From assembly GCA_965652545.1 (NCBI GenBank), contig CBFGWV010000033.1, positions 1 through 26,072 of the forward strand: a stretch of DNA of 26,072 bases. Direction: 5' to 3'. Positions 16,778-23,717 of this stretch are shown one piece after another; the first letter of the stretch is position 1; each line of letters begins with the position of its first letter. Both the position numbers and the translations under genes were made by a program. This stretch comes from CBFGWV01 sp965652545. GTDB lineage: Bacteria; Pseudomonadota; Gammaproteobacteria; Competibacterales; Competibacteraceae. The notes under the pieces were generated by a model, which did no database searches, was not told where the DNA came from, and saw only the letters and a program-made list of their open reading frames with translations.

Positions 16778-17566
16778 TCAATCGTGCTCGTCGTCGCTGC
16801 CGCGCTGGCTACGCAGATGGCGTTTGCGCTTGTGCCACAACCACATCAGCGGGCCAGAGAGCCCGTACAGGAAGAAGGCGGCGAACAACATGCGCGGCGG
16901 GTTGACGAACACCAGCGCGAACACCAGCACCACCCCCCACCCCGCCATGAACGGCACTTTGCCCTTCAGATCCACTTGCTTGAAGCTGAAATACAGCACA
17001 TTGCTGACCATGAGACTGCCGGCCATCAAGGTGATGAAAAACGCGATCCACAACCATTGCCGGCCCAGTACGTCCAGATCCTGCCCCAGCCAGACCAGGC
17101 CAACGGCTATCGCTGCGGCCGAGGGACACGGCAGGCCGACGAAAAAGCGCTTGTCCGCGCTGCCGAGCTGGGTGTTGAAACGGGCCAGCCGCAATGCCGT
17201 TGCCGCCACGTACACGAAGGCCGCCAGCCAACCCAGCTTGGCCGGCGCCCAGCCGAGCGTACTCATGTGGCGCAGCGCCCATTCGTACATGATCAGCGCC
17301 GGTGCCACACCGAAGGACACCATGTCGGCCAGGCTGTCATATTCCGCGCCGAACGCGCTGGTGGTGTTGGTCATGCGCGCGACACGGCCATCGAGCGTGT
17401 CCATGATCATCGCGATGAAGACCGCAACGGCCGCGGACTCGAAGCGGCCGTGCAAGGCCGAGACGATCGCGAAGAATCCCGAGAACAGACACGCGGTGGT
17501 GAAGAGATTCGGCAGCAAGTATATGCCGCGGGGGCGTTGCTTGAGTTCGGGATTGGGAGGCGTCAC
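16778..17566 (-). CDS. pssA: CDP-diacylglycerol-serine O-phosphatidyltransferase
   Basis: A 262-residue polytopic membrane enzyme that makes phosphatidylserine, the precursor of phosphatidylethanolamine, from CDP-diacylglycerol and serine. The CDP-alcohol phosphotransferase motif D-G-x2-A-R-x8-G-x3-D-x3-D is seen in LDGRVARMTNTTSAFGAEYD followed by SLAD. About eight hydrophobic segments follow, and the C-terminus is basic (KRKRHLRS). It belongs to the CDP-alcohol (type II) class, not the phospholipase-D-like E. coli type. The start is GTG with AGGG upstream. It sits 54 bp after ilvC; the ilvC-pssA pairing is a conserved proteobacterial arrangement. Confidence 0.93.
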   Translation of the reverse strand: MTPPNPELKQRPRGIYLLPNLFTTACLFSGFFAIVSALHGRFESAAVAVFIAMIMDTLDGRVARMTNTTSAFGAEYDSLADMVSFGVAPALIMYEWALRHMSTLGWAPAKLGWLAAFVYVAATALRLARFNTQLGSADKRFFVGLPCPSAAAIAVGLVWLGQDLDVLGRQWLWIAFFITLMAGSLMVSNVLYFSFKQVDLKGKVPFMAGWGVVLVFALVFVNPPRMLFAAFFLYGLSGPLMWLWHKRKRHLRSQRGSDDEHD

Positions 17567-17584
17567 GGGATCCCTGTGGGGCGA

Positions 17585-17607
17585 GGGGCGGCCGGATGAG
17601 CCGCCCC
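17585..17607 (-). other. GC-rich stem-loop between ilvC and pssA
   Basis: GGGGCGGC and GCCGCCCC form an eight-pair stem around a seven-base loop, in the 54-bp gap between the ilvC stop and the pssA GTG. There is no T-run after it on either strand, so it is not a normal intrinsic terminator. It may pause polymerase or protect the upstream ilv mRNA from 3' decay and lower pssA expression. The role is inferred. Confidence 0.5.
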
Positions 17608-17620
17608 GTAGCCCAGCTGG

Positions 17621-18637
17621 TCAGTTCTTGGTGGTGTCGACCAGGCGATTGGCCTTGATCCACGGCATCATGCTGCGCAGACGCTCGCCCACCTGCTCGA
17701 TCTTGTGCTCGCGTCCAAGCCGGCGCTTGGCCTTGAGCGTAGCAGCTCCGGTACGGTTCTCCATGATGAACTCGCGGGCGAATTCGCCGTTCTGGATTTC
17801 CTTGAGGATGCGGCGCATCTCGGCACGGGTTTCATCGGTGATGATCCGCGGGCCGCGGGTCAGGTCGCCGTACTCGGCCGTGTTGGAGATCGAGTAACGC
17901 ATGTTGGCGATACCGCCTTCATACATCAGGTCGACGATGAGCTTGAGCTCGTGCAGGCACTCGAAGTAGGCCATTTCCGGCGCGTAGCCGGCTTCCACCA
18001 GGGTGTCGAAGCCGGCTTCGACCAGGGCGCTGGCGCCACCGCAGAGCACAGCCTGCTCGCCGAAGAGATCGGTTTCGGTCTCTTCGCGGAAGTTGGTCTC
18101 GATGACGCCGGCGCGGCCGCCGCCATTGGCACTGGCGTAGGACAGGGCGATTTCCTTGGCCTGGCCGCTGGCGTCCTGGTAGACCGCGATCAGGGTGGGC
18201 ACGCCGCCGCCCTGGGTGTAGGTCGAGCGCACCAGATGGCCCGGGCCTTTGGGCGCGATCATGATCACGTCCAGGTCGGCACGCGGCACGATCTGGCCGA
18301 AGTGGATGTTGAAGCCATGGGCGAACGCCAGGGCGGCACCCTGTTTGAGGTTCGGCTCCACGACCTCGGCATACAGCGCGGCCTGGTGCTCGTCCGGGGC
18401 CAGGATCATGACCAGATCGGCCTCGGCAACAGCCTGCTCGACCGGCTTGACGGCGAGGCCGGCGGCCTCGGCCTTGGCCACCGAGGCGGAGCCGCCGCGC
18501 AGGCCCACCACCACGTTGACACCGGAGTCCTTCAGGTTGTTGGCGTGAGCGTGCCCCTGGGAGCCGTACCCGATGATCGCAACGGTGCGGTTCTGGATCA
18601 GGGACAGGTCGGCGTCTTTGTCGTAATAAATGTTCAT
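17621..18637 (-). CDS. ilvC: Ketol-acid reductoisomerase (NADP+), class I
   Basis: A 338-residue enzyme that converts acetolactate and acetohydroxybutyrate into the dihydroxy-acids of valine and isoleucine synthesis. The Rossmann loop is GYGSQGHAHANN (23-34). The NADPH-preferring loop LRGGSAS has R47, S50 and S52. MIAPKGPGH comes next, and the metal ligands D190 and E194 lie in ETDLFGEQ of the helical domain. Length is that of the short class I form (about 330-340), unlike the ~490-residue enteric form. The ATG at 18637 is 32 bp downstream of ilvH, with an AAGGA sequence a little far upstream. Confidence 0.97.
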   Translation of the reverse strand: MNIYYDKDADLSLIQNRTVAIIGYGSQGHAHANNLKDSGVNVVVGLRGGSASVAKAEAAGLAVKPVEQAVAEADLVMILAPDEHQAALYAEVVEPNLKQGAALAFAHGFNIHFGQIVPRADLDVIMIAPKGPGHLVRSTYTQGGGVPTLIAVYQDASGQAKEIALSYASANGGGRAGVIETNFREETETDLFGEQAVLCGGASALVEAGFDTLVEAGYAPEMAYFECLHELKLIVDLMYEGGIANMRYSISNTAEYGDLTRGPRIITDETRAEMRRILKEIQNGEFAREFIMENRTGAATLKAKRRLGREHKIEQVGERLRSMMPWIKANRLVDTTKN

Positions 18638-18669
18638 CGCGAAGGAAATCCTTGACGTTAAATCGGCTG

Positions 18670-19164
18670 TTACAAGCGCAGGGCCTTGGGCCCGCGGGCG
18701 ATGCCGGTGGCACCGGTGCGTACGACTTCCAGCAGGTTGTCGGCGTCGAGGGCCTGGATAAAGCCATCGAGCTTGGACCCGGTGCCGGTGAGTTCGATAG
18801 TGAGGGTGGCGTCCGTGACGTCCACCACATGGCCGCGGAAAATCTCGGTCAGGCGCTGGATCTCAGCACGCTGCTCGCCGCCGGCGGCGCGGATCTTGAT
18901 GAGCATGAGCTCGCGCTCGATGTGGCTGCCCTCGGTGAGGTCGACCAGCTTCACCACGTCGATGAGCTTGTTGAGCTGCTTGATGATCTGCTCGATCACC
19001 GCGTCATTGCCGACGGTGACCAAGGTCATCCGCGACAGCGAAGCGTCTTCGGTGGGTGCCACCGACAGACTTTCGATGTTGTAACCGCGCGCTGAGAACA
19101 GGTTGGCCACCCGCGACAGCGCGCCCGATTCGTTTTCCATCAGGATGGAGATGATATGGCGCAT
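18670..19164 (-). CDS. ilvH: Acetolactate synthase small (regulatory) subunit
   Basis: A 164-residue regulatory subunit that activates the large subunit and confers valine feedback inhibition. The N-terminal ACT domain (~1-78) reads HIISILMENESGALSRVANL and GYNIESLSVAPTEDASLSRM, the region where valine binds at the dimer interface. The C-terminal domain (~80-164) includes LIKIRAAGGEQRAEI and the TGTGSKLDGFI segment. The length equals E. coli IlvH (163). It starts two bases after the large-subunit TAA, so translational coupling is likely; no strong Shine-Dalgarno is visible. Confidence 0.96.
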   Translation of the reverse strand: MRHIISILMENESGALSRVANLFSARGYNIESLSVAPTEDASLSRMTLVTVGNDAVIEQIIKQLNKLIDVVKLVDLTEGSHIERELMLIKIRAAGGEQRAEIQRLTEIFRGHVVDVTDATLTIELTGTGSKLDGFIQALDADNLLEVVRTGATGIARGPKALRL

Positions 19165-19166
19165 TG

Positions 19167-20909
19167 TTAGACCAAAACCATGCCGTCTTCGTGGGTGGAT
19201 TTCATCTGGTCGCGTCCGGCGAGGATCATTTCATTCTGCCCGCCGCCGGAGGGAATCATCGGAAATACGTTTTCTTCGGGGTCGACGATGAAGTCCAGGA
19301 ACACCGTGCGGTCCTTGAGGGCGAAGGCCTCGCGCAGCGCGCCTTCCACATCGCTGGGTTTTTCGATCTTCATGCCGACGTGGCCATAGGCCTCGGCCAG
19401 CTTGACGAAGTCCGGCAGCGCATCCATGTACGACATGGAGTAGCGCTTCTCGTAGAAGAACTCCTGCCACTGGCGCACCATGCCCAGGTAACCGTTGTTG
19501 AGGTTGATCACCTTCACCGGGGCGTAGTACTGCTTCATCGTCGAGAGCTCCTGCAGCATCATCTGGATGCTGCCCTCGCCGGTGATGCAGGCCACGTCCT
19601 GGTCGGGGAAGGCCAGCTTGCAGCCCATGGCCGCCGGCAGGCCGAAGCCCATGGTGCCGAGCCCCCCGGAGTTGATCCACTGGCGCGGGCGGTCGAAGAG
19701 GTAGTACTGCGCCGCCCACATCTGATGCTGGCCGACATCGGAGGTGACGATGGCCTGGCCTCCGGTGACCTCGTAGGTCTTCTGCACCACGAACTGAGGC
19801 TTGATGATCGTGTCGCTGTACTCGAAACGCAGCGAATCCATGCCGCGCCATTCATCGATACGTTGCCACCAGGCGGCGAGCGCGTCGGGGTCGGGGCGGG
19901 TGTCGATGAGCTGGATCTGTTCGATCATCGCGCGCAGCACGGCGGGCACCGAGCCGACGATGGGGATATCCACTTTGACGTTCTTGGAGATCGACGAGGG
20001 GTCGATGTCCACGTGGATGATCTGCGCACCCGGGCAGAACTTGGTCAGGTTACCCGTGACCCGGTCGTCGAAGCGCGCGCCGATGGCCACCAACACATCG
20101 CAGTGGTGCATGGCCATGTTGGCTTCGTAGGTGCCGTGCATACCCAGCATGCCCACGAATTGCTTGTCGGTGGCCGGATACGCGCCAAGCCCCATCAAGG
20201 TATTGGTGATGGGGAAGCCGAGCATGCGGGTGAGCTCGACCAGCTCCTTCGACCCATCGGAGAGGATCACGCCGCCGCCGGTGTACAACATCGGTCGCTT
20301 GGCCGAGAGCAGCATGTCCACCGCTTTGCGGATCTGCCCGGCGTGGCCTTTCACCGTGGGGTTGTACGAGCGCATCTTGATGCGCTTGGGGTAGTCGAAG
20401 TCACAGGACTTGATCGTCACGTCCTTGGGGATGTCGACCAGGACGGGACCGGGCCGACCGGTGCTGGCGATGTAGAACGCTTTTTTGATGGTCGTGGCGA
20501 GATCGCGAACGTCCTTGACCAGGAAGTTGTGTTTCACGCAAGGACGGGTGATGCCCACCGAGTCCACTTCCTGGAAGGCGTCATTACCGATCAGCGCCGT
20601 GGGCACCTGGCCCGACAACACCACCATCGGCACCGAGTCCATATACGCGGTGGCGATACCCGTCACTGCGTTGGTCAGCCCTGGGCCGGATGTCACCAGT
20701 ACCACGCCGGGACGGCCCGTCGCCCGGGCATAGCCGTCTGCAGCATGGGTGGCGGCCTGCTCATGGCGCACCAGCACATGCTTCACATCCTCTTGCGCAT
20801 GGATCGCATCATAGATGTGTAGTACGGCCCCACCCGGATACCCGAACAGATATTCAACGCCCTCCTCCTTGAGGCAGCGGACGACGATCTCGGCACCGGT
20901 GAGTTCCAC
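19167..20909 (-). CDS. ilvI: Acetolactate synthase large (catalytic) subunit
   Basis: A 580-residue thiamine-diphosphate and FAD enzyme that joins two pyruvates, or pyruvate and 2-oxobutyrate, in the first common step of branched-chain amino-acid synthesis. The catalytic glutamate is E50 in VRHEQAATHAADGY, after LFGYPGGAVLHIYDA. The Mg-ThDP motif reads TGEGSIQM...NLNN, with Glu for the more usual Asp, a variant I recall from pseudomonads. I prefer the GTG at 20909: AGGAG lies six bases upstream (20916-20920), and the protein then begins like E. coli IlvI (MELTGAEIVVR). The ATG at 20930 would place that AGGAG inside the coding region. It could equally be named ilvB. Confidence 0.95.
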   Translation of the reverse strand: MELTGAEIVVRCLKEEGVEYLFGYPGGAVLHIYDAIHAQEDVKHVLVRHEQAATHAADGYARATGRPGVVLVTSGPGLTNAVTGIATAYMDSVPMVVLSGQVPTALIGNDAFQEVDSVGITRPCVKHNFLVKDVRDLATTIKKAFYIASTGRPGPVLVDIPKDVTIKSCDFDYPKRIKMRSYNPTVKGHAGQIRKAVDMLLSAKRPMLYTGGGVILSDGSKELVELTRMLGFPITNTLMGLGAYPATDKQFVGMLGMHGTYEANMAMHHCDVLVAIGARFDDRVTGNLTKFCPGAQIIHVDIDPSSISKNVKVDIPIVGSVPAVLRAMIEQIQLIDTRPDPDALAAWWQRIDEWRGMDSLRFEYSDTIIKPQFVVQKTYEVTGGQAIVTSDVGQHQMWAAQYYLFDRPRQWINSGGLGTMGFGLPAAMGCKLAFPDQDVACITGEGSIQMMLQELSTMKQYYAPVKVINLNNGYLGMVRQWQEFFYEKRYSMSYMDALPDFVKLAEAYGHVGMKIEKPSDVEGALREAFALKDRTVFLDFIVDPEENVFPMIPSGGGQNEMILAGRDQMKSTHEDGMVLV

Positions 20910-20992
20910 AACATTCTCCTGGCGTGGCATAAACGCTGACGGCAGCGCCGCGGTGGGCCACAGCGGCCAACCCCGGCACTGGCATCAGCGTT

Positions 20993-21018
20993 GAAAAAAC
21001 GCCCGGTTCAGCGGGCGT
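20993..21018 (-). terminator. Intrinsic-terminator hairpin in the ilv 5' leader
   Basis: On the minus strand ACGCCCG (21018-21012) pairs with CGGGCGT (21005-20999) around a six-base loop, and is followed at once by a run of six T (20999-20994). This is a textbook Rho-independent terminator. It lies between the promoter at 21044-21072 and the ilvI start at 20909, about 20 nt after the expected transcription start. It could act as an attenuator of the ilv operon. On the plus strand there is no gene upstream for it to end. Confidence 0.7.
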
Positions 21019-21043
21019 CAAATGGATTAAGGGGCAACGCCGG

Positions 21044-21072
21044 AAATTACCTCTGCCGGCGGGCTTGGTCAA
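21044..21072 (-). promoter_or_regulatory. Sigma-70 promoter of the ilv-leu operon
   Basis: On the minus strand TTGACC (21072-21067) and TAATTT (21049-21044) are separated by exactly 17 bases and point at ilvI. Both hexamers are close to TTGACA/TATAAT. Transcription would start near 21037, leaving a leader of about 130 nt. I saw no second promoter within the downstream seven-gene block. Confidence 0.65.
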
Positions 21073-21191
21073 GCAAAGGGCTTGCCGGGCGCCGATACCG
21101 GCCGCGGGCCGATGACGACGATACATAGCGCAGCGTCCGACTTAGCCCTTATGATTGACCCCGGATGAGACCAGGATACAGGGAGTCAGCG

Positions 21192-21626
21192 ATGATCCGA
21201 ACGCTGTTGGCCGTCGTGCTGGCCGCCGCAATGCCATTGTCGGCCATGGCCGCGCTGTACAAGTGGACGGACGCCAACGGCGTGGTCCAATACAGCGCCA
21301 CTCCACCACCCACAGGGGTGGAGTTCGAAACCATCCGCGGTGCGCCTCCGCCCTCTCAGGATCCGGACGAGGCGATGGAGGAGCTGCGCAACAAGCTCAA
21401 AGCGGCCGAGAGTGAAGGCGGTGCCGAGCCGACTCGGGAAGAGCTGTTCGCCAAGAACTGCGAACTGGCCAAGCAGAACCTGGAAACCCTGCTGAGCGAC
21501 TCGCCGGTCGTGGTGAGCAATCCGGACGGCAGCAAAACGCCGCTGGACGACGATGCGCGTGCCGCGCAGACCGAACAGGCGCAGAAAGACGTGGAGTACT
21601 TCTGCGCCGATCAGCAGGAGCAGTAA
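21192..21626 (+). CDS. Secreted DUF4124 domain-containing protein
   Basis: A 144-residue protein with a signal peptide (~1-21, cleavage likely after AMA) followed directly by the DUF4124 motif ALYKWTDANGVVQYSATPPP. The rest is charged and helical (EEAMEELRNKLKAAE-like composition) with two cysteines, in KNCELA and YFCADQ, which could form a periplasmic disulfide. DUF4124 proteins are common in gammaproteobacteria and of unknown function; the domain is thought to bind cell-wall or periplasmic partners, but this is not established. The ATG has GGGAG upstream. It is divergent from the ilv operon and ends at a strong terminator before proS. Confidence 0.88.
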   Translation: MIRTLLAVVLAAAMPLSAMAALYKWTDANGVVQYSATPPPTGVEFETIRGAPPPSQDPDEAMEELRNKLKAAESEGGAEPTREELFAKNCELAKQNLETLLSDSPVVVSNPDGSKTPLDDDARAAQTEQAQKDVEYFCADQQEQ

Positions 21627-21627
21627 C

Positions 21628-21662
21628 GGCAGCGGCGGCCCCCATACCTGTCGCCGCTTGCC
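21628..21662 (+). other. Imperfect hairpin after the DUF4124 gene
   Basis: GGCAGCGGCG (21628-21637) can pair with CGCCGCTTGCC (21652-21662), allowing one bulge, immediately after the DUF4124 stop codon. No T-run follows. It precedes the strong terminator by 25 bases. It may stabilise the mRNA end or compete with the terminator fold; the role is inferred. Confidence 0.4.
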
Positions 21663-21687
21663 ATTCGCTTTCTCCTCAAAACAATTC

Positions 21688-21719
21688 AAGTCGCCGGCCG
21701 CCGCCGGCGACTTCTTTTT
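21688..21719 (+). terminator. Intrinsic terminator between DUF4124 gene and proS
   Basis: AAGTCGCCGG (21688-21697) pairs perfectly with CCGGCGACTT (21704-21713) around a six-base loop, and the T-rich run TTCTTTTT overlaps and follows the second arm. It is a strong Rho-independent terminator for the DUF4124 transcript. It ends only about 20 bases before the proS ATG. Confidence 0.85.
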
Positions 21720-21738
21720 AAGACCCCCAAGGTGCGCC

Positions 21739-23445
21739 ATGCGACTGTCACGTTTTCCGCTGATGACGATGAAGGAAACCCCCGCCGATGCGGAGATCAT
21801 CAGCCATCAACTCATGCTCAGGGCAGGCCTCATACGGCGGGTATCGGCCGGCCTGTACTCCTGGTTGCCGCTGGGTCTGAAAGTCCTGCGCAAGGTCGAG
21901 CAGATCGTGCGCGAGGAGATGGACCGCGCCGGCGCCCTGGAAGTCCTGATGCCGGGCGTGCAGCCGGCCGAGCTGTGGCAGGAGTCTGGCCGTTGGGAGC
22001 AATTCGGCCCGGAACTGCTGCGGTTGAAGGATCGGCACGAGCGGGATTTCTGCCTGGGGCCGACCCACGAAGAGGTCATTACCGACATCGTTCGCCGGGA
22101 CATCCGCAGCTACAAGCAGCTGCCACTGAACATGTATCAGGTTCAGTGGAAATTCCGCGACGAGATCCGCCCCCGTTTCGGCGTGATGCGCGCGCGTGAG
22201 TTCCTGATGAAGGACGCCTATTCGTTTCATACGGACGAGGCGTCTCTGGGCGCCGAGTACCTCAACATGCACGGTGCGTATTGCCGCATCTTTGACCGCC
22301 TGGGGCTGGAGTACCGGGCAGTGCTGGCCGATTCCGGCGCCATCGGCGGCAACCGCTCGCAGGAGTTCCACGTCCTGGCCGGCTCCGGTGAGGACGCCAT
22401 CGCCTTCGCCACCGGCAGCGACTACGCCGCCAACATAGAGATGGCGGAGGCCGTCGCCCCGGGCACCCCACGGCCGCAGCCGTCCGCCGACCTGGCGCCG
22501 GTCGATACGCCGGACGTGCATACCATGGATCAACTGGCGGCCTTCCTCGGGGTGCCCTTGGAACGCACGCTCAAGACCTTGCTGGTCCGCGCGGCCGATG
22601 GCGGCGTCGTGGCCTTGTGCCTGCGCGGCGATCACCAGCTCAACGATATCAAGGCGGAAAAGCTGCCCCAGGTGGCCTCCCCACTGGAGTTCGCCCAAGC
22701 TGCCGACATCAGGGCCGCGGCCGGCTGCGAGGCCGGGTCCGTAGGGCCGGTGGGGTTGCGAATTCCGGTGATCGCCGATCGTGCGGCCGCCGTCATGGCC
22801 GATTTCGTGTGTGGTGCCAACCAGGATGACCGGCATCTGACCGGCGTGAACTGGGCCCGCGATTTGCCGGAACCGGAGGTGGCGGACATCCGCAACGTGG
22901 TGGCTGGCGACCCGAGCCCGGATGGCCATGGCCAGATCGCTATCGCCCGCGGTATCGAGGTGGGGCACATTTTCCAACTCGGCACCAAATACAGCACGGC
23001 AATGAGCGCTGAGGTGCTGGACGAGGCTGGCCGCAACCAGGCACTCCATATGGGCTGCTACGGCATCGGCGTCTCACGTGTCGTGGCGGCGGCCATCGAG
23101 CAGAACCACGACGAGCGCGGCATCATCTGGCCGGCGGCCATGGCGCCCTTCCAGGTGGCGATACTGCCGATGAACGCACACAAGTCTCAGCGCCTGCGCG
23201 AAGCCGCCCAGGCCTTGTACGACCGGCTCGCCGAGGCTGGCTTCGAGGTGCTGCTGGATGACCGCGACGCCCGTCCGGGTGTCATGTTCGCCGACATGGA
23301 ACTGATCGGCATACCGGTCCGCGTCGTACTCAGTGAGAAGCATCTGGATGCGGGCGAGTTGGAGATCAAGGGTCGCCGCGACAGCGAGAGCAGCCAAGTG
23401 CGCGAGGCAGATCTGATCGCCGCAATCCGGTCGAAACTGACGTAA
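21739..23445 (+). CDS. proS: Prolyl-tRNA synthetase, bacterial type with editing domain
   Basis: A 568-residue class II synthetase that charges tRNA(Pro). Motif 1 is near residues 60-75. The TxE loop is GPTHEEV (~108-114), motif 2 is FRDEIRPRFGVMRAREF (~139-155) and motif 3 is GCYGIGVSRV (~439-448). Between motifs 2 and 3 lies the YbaK-like insertion domain (~235-385), which deacylates Ala-tRNA(Pro); KAEKLPQV and FVCGANQDDRHLTGVNW are recognisable. The C-terminal anticodon domain has LLDDRDARPGVMFADMELIG. Length is typical (565-575). The ATG at 21739 has AAGGTG upstream; the frame is open well upstream, but only through the DUF4124 gene and terminator. Confidence 0.97.
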   Translation: MRLSRFPLMTMKETPADAEIISHQLMLRAGLIRRVSAGLYSWLPLGLKVLRKVEQIVREEMDRAGALEVLMPGVQPAELWQESGRWEQFGPELLRLKDRHERDFCLGPTHEEVITDIVRRDIRSYKQLPLNMYQVQWKFRDEIRPRFGVMRAREFLMKDAYSFHTDEASLGAEYLNMHGAYCRIFDRLGLEYRAVLADSGAIGGNRSQEFHVLAGSGEDAIAFATGSDYAANIEMAEAVAPGTPRPQPSADLAPVDTPDVHTMDQLAAFLGVPLERTLKTLLVRAADGGVVALCLRGDHQLNDIKAEKLPQVASPLEFAQAADIRAAAGCEAGSVGPVGLRIPVIADRAAAVMADFVCGANQDDRHLTGVNWARDLPEPEVADIRNVVAGDPSPDGHGQIAIARGIEVGHIFQLGTKYSTAMSAEVLDEAGRNQALHMGCYGIGVSRVVAAAIEQNHDERGIIWPAAMAPFQVAILPMNAHKSQRLREAAQALYDRLAEAGFEVLLDDRDARPGVMFADMELIGIPVRVVLSEKHLDAGELEIKGRRDSESSQVREADLIAAIRSKLT

Positions 23446-23475
23446 GTGCCTGCCGGGCTTAGGGCTTGGCAGCAC
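23446..23475 (+). other. Imperfect hairpin directly after proS
   Basis: GTGCCTGCC (23446-23454) pairs with GGCAGCAC (23468-23475) with one bulged base, starting right after the proS TAA. No T-run follows, so it is at best a weak terminator or an mRNA-stabilising end. Confidence 0.4.
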
Positions 23476-23484
23476 CACGACCCG

Positions 23485-23519
23485 TTGTCCACAAAAGCTG
23501 TGGATAACTTTGTGGATAA
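23485..23519. promoter_or_regulatory. Cluster of three DnaA-box-like sites
   Basis: TTGTCCACA (23485-23493) is one mismatch from the DnaA box TTATCCACA. TGTGGATAA occurs twice (23499-23507 and 23511-23519) and is the exact box in reverse orientation. The first two face each other across five bases, and the last two are in tandem 12 bp apart. The cluster lies in the convergent proS-lysR gap and is followed by an AT-rich tract. DnaA binding is expected; its purpose (origin, titration site or regulation) is inferred. Confidence 0.7.
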
Positions 23520-23559
23520 GTGTGCTGCTCGGCCTGTTAACCCCCCGCTACGTCTGGCG

Positions 23560-23645
23560 TTGTGACAATTTGGTTACTTTTTAGCCATTTGTGAAAAAGC
23601 ATAATTTTCAATAGGTTATGGTTATGTCCATACATTTATATCCGT
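23560..23645. other. AT-rich tract beside the DnaA boxes
   Basis: About 85 bases are strikingly AT-rich compared with the GC-rich surroundings, including TTTGGTTACTTTTTAG and ACATTTATATCC. No open reading frame or hairpin explains it. Next to DnaA boxes it could be an easily melted region; it could also simply be non-coding sequence with promoters. The remaining ~50 bases before lysR contain the perfect inverted repeat GTCAAG-T-CTTGAC (23697-23709). Confidence 0.5.
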
Positions 23646-23717
23646 GCGCTCGCAGCAAAGCCAGGATTCTTGGGCGAAACCGCTGGATGTGAATAAGTCA
23701 AGTCTTGACATGCCGCA

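Noticed and set aside
19560..19660. GEG instead of GDG in the thiamine-diphosphate motif of acetolactate synthase as a sign of inactivity
   Set aside because: Glu still binds the metal, and the same variant occurs, as I recall, in functional pseudomonad enzymes; the rest of the motif is intact.
19164..20822. 552-codon open frame on the plus strand
   Set aside because: Antisense to ilvI; His/Val/Gly-rich translation without known motifs.
20854..21126. Open frame upstream of ilvI as an attenuator leader peptide
   Set aside because: It has no runs of Leu, Val or Ile codons, begins upstream of the likely promoter and runs on through the ilvI start in another frame.
23597..23632. Possible XerCD dif-like site (GCATAA ... 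TTATGG) in the AT-rich tract
   Set aside because: The half-sites are 11 bases apart rather than about 6, and the outer parts do not match the dif arms.
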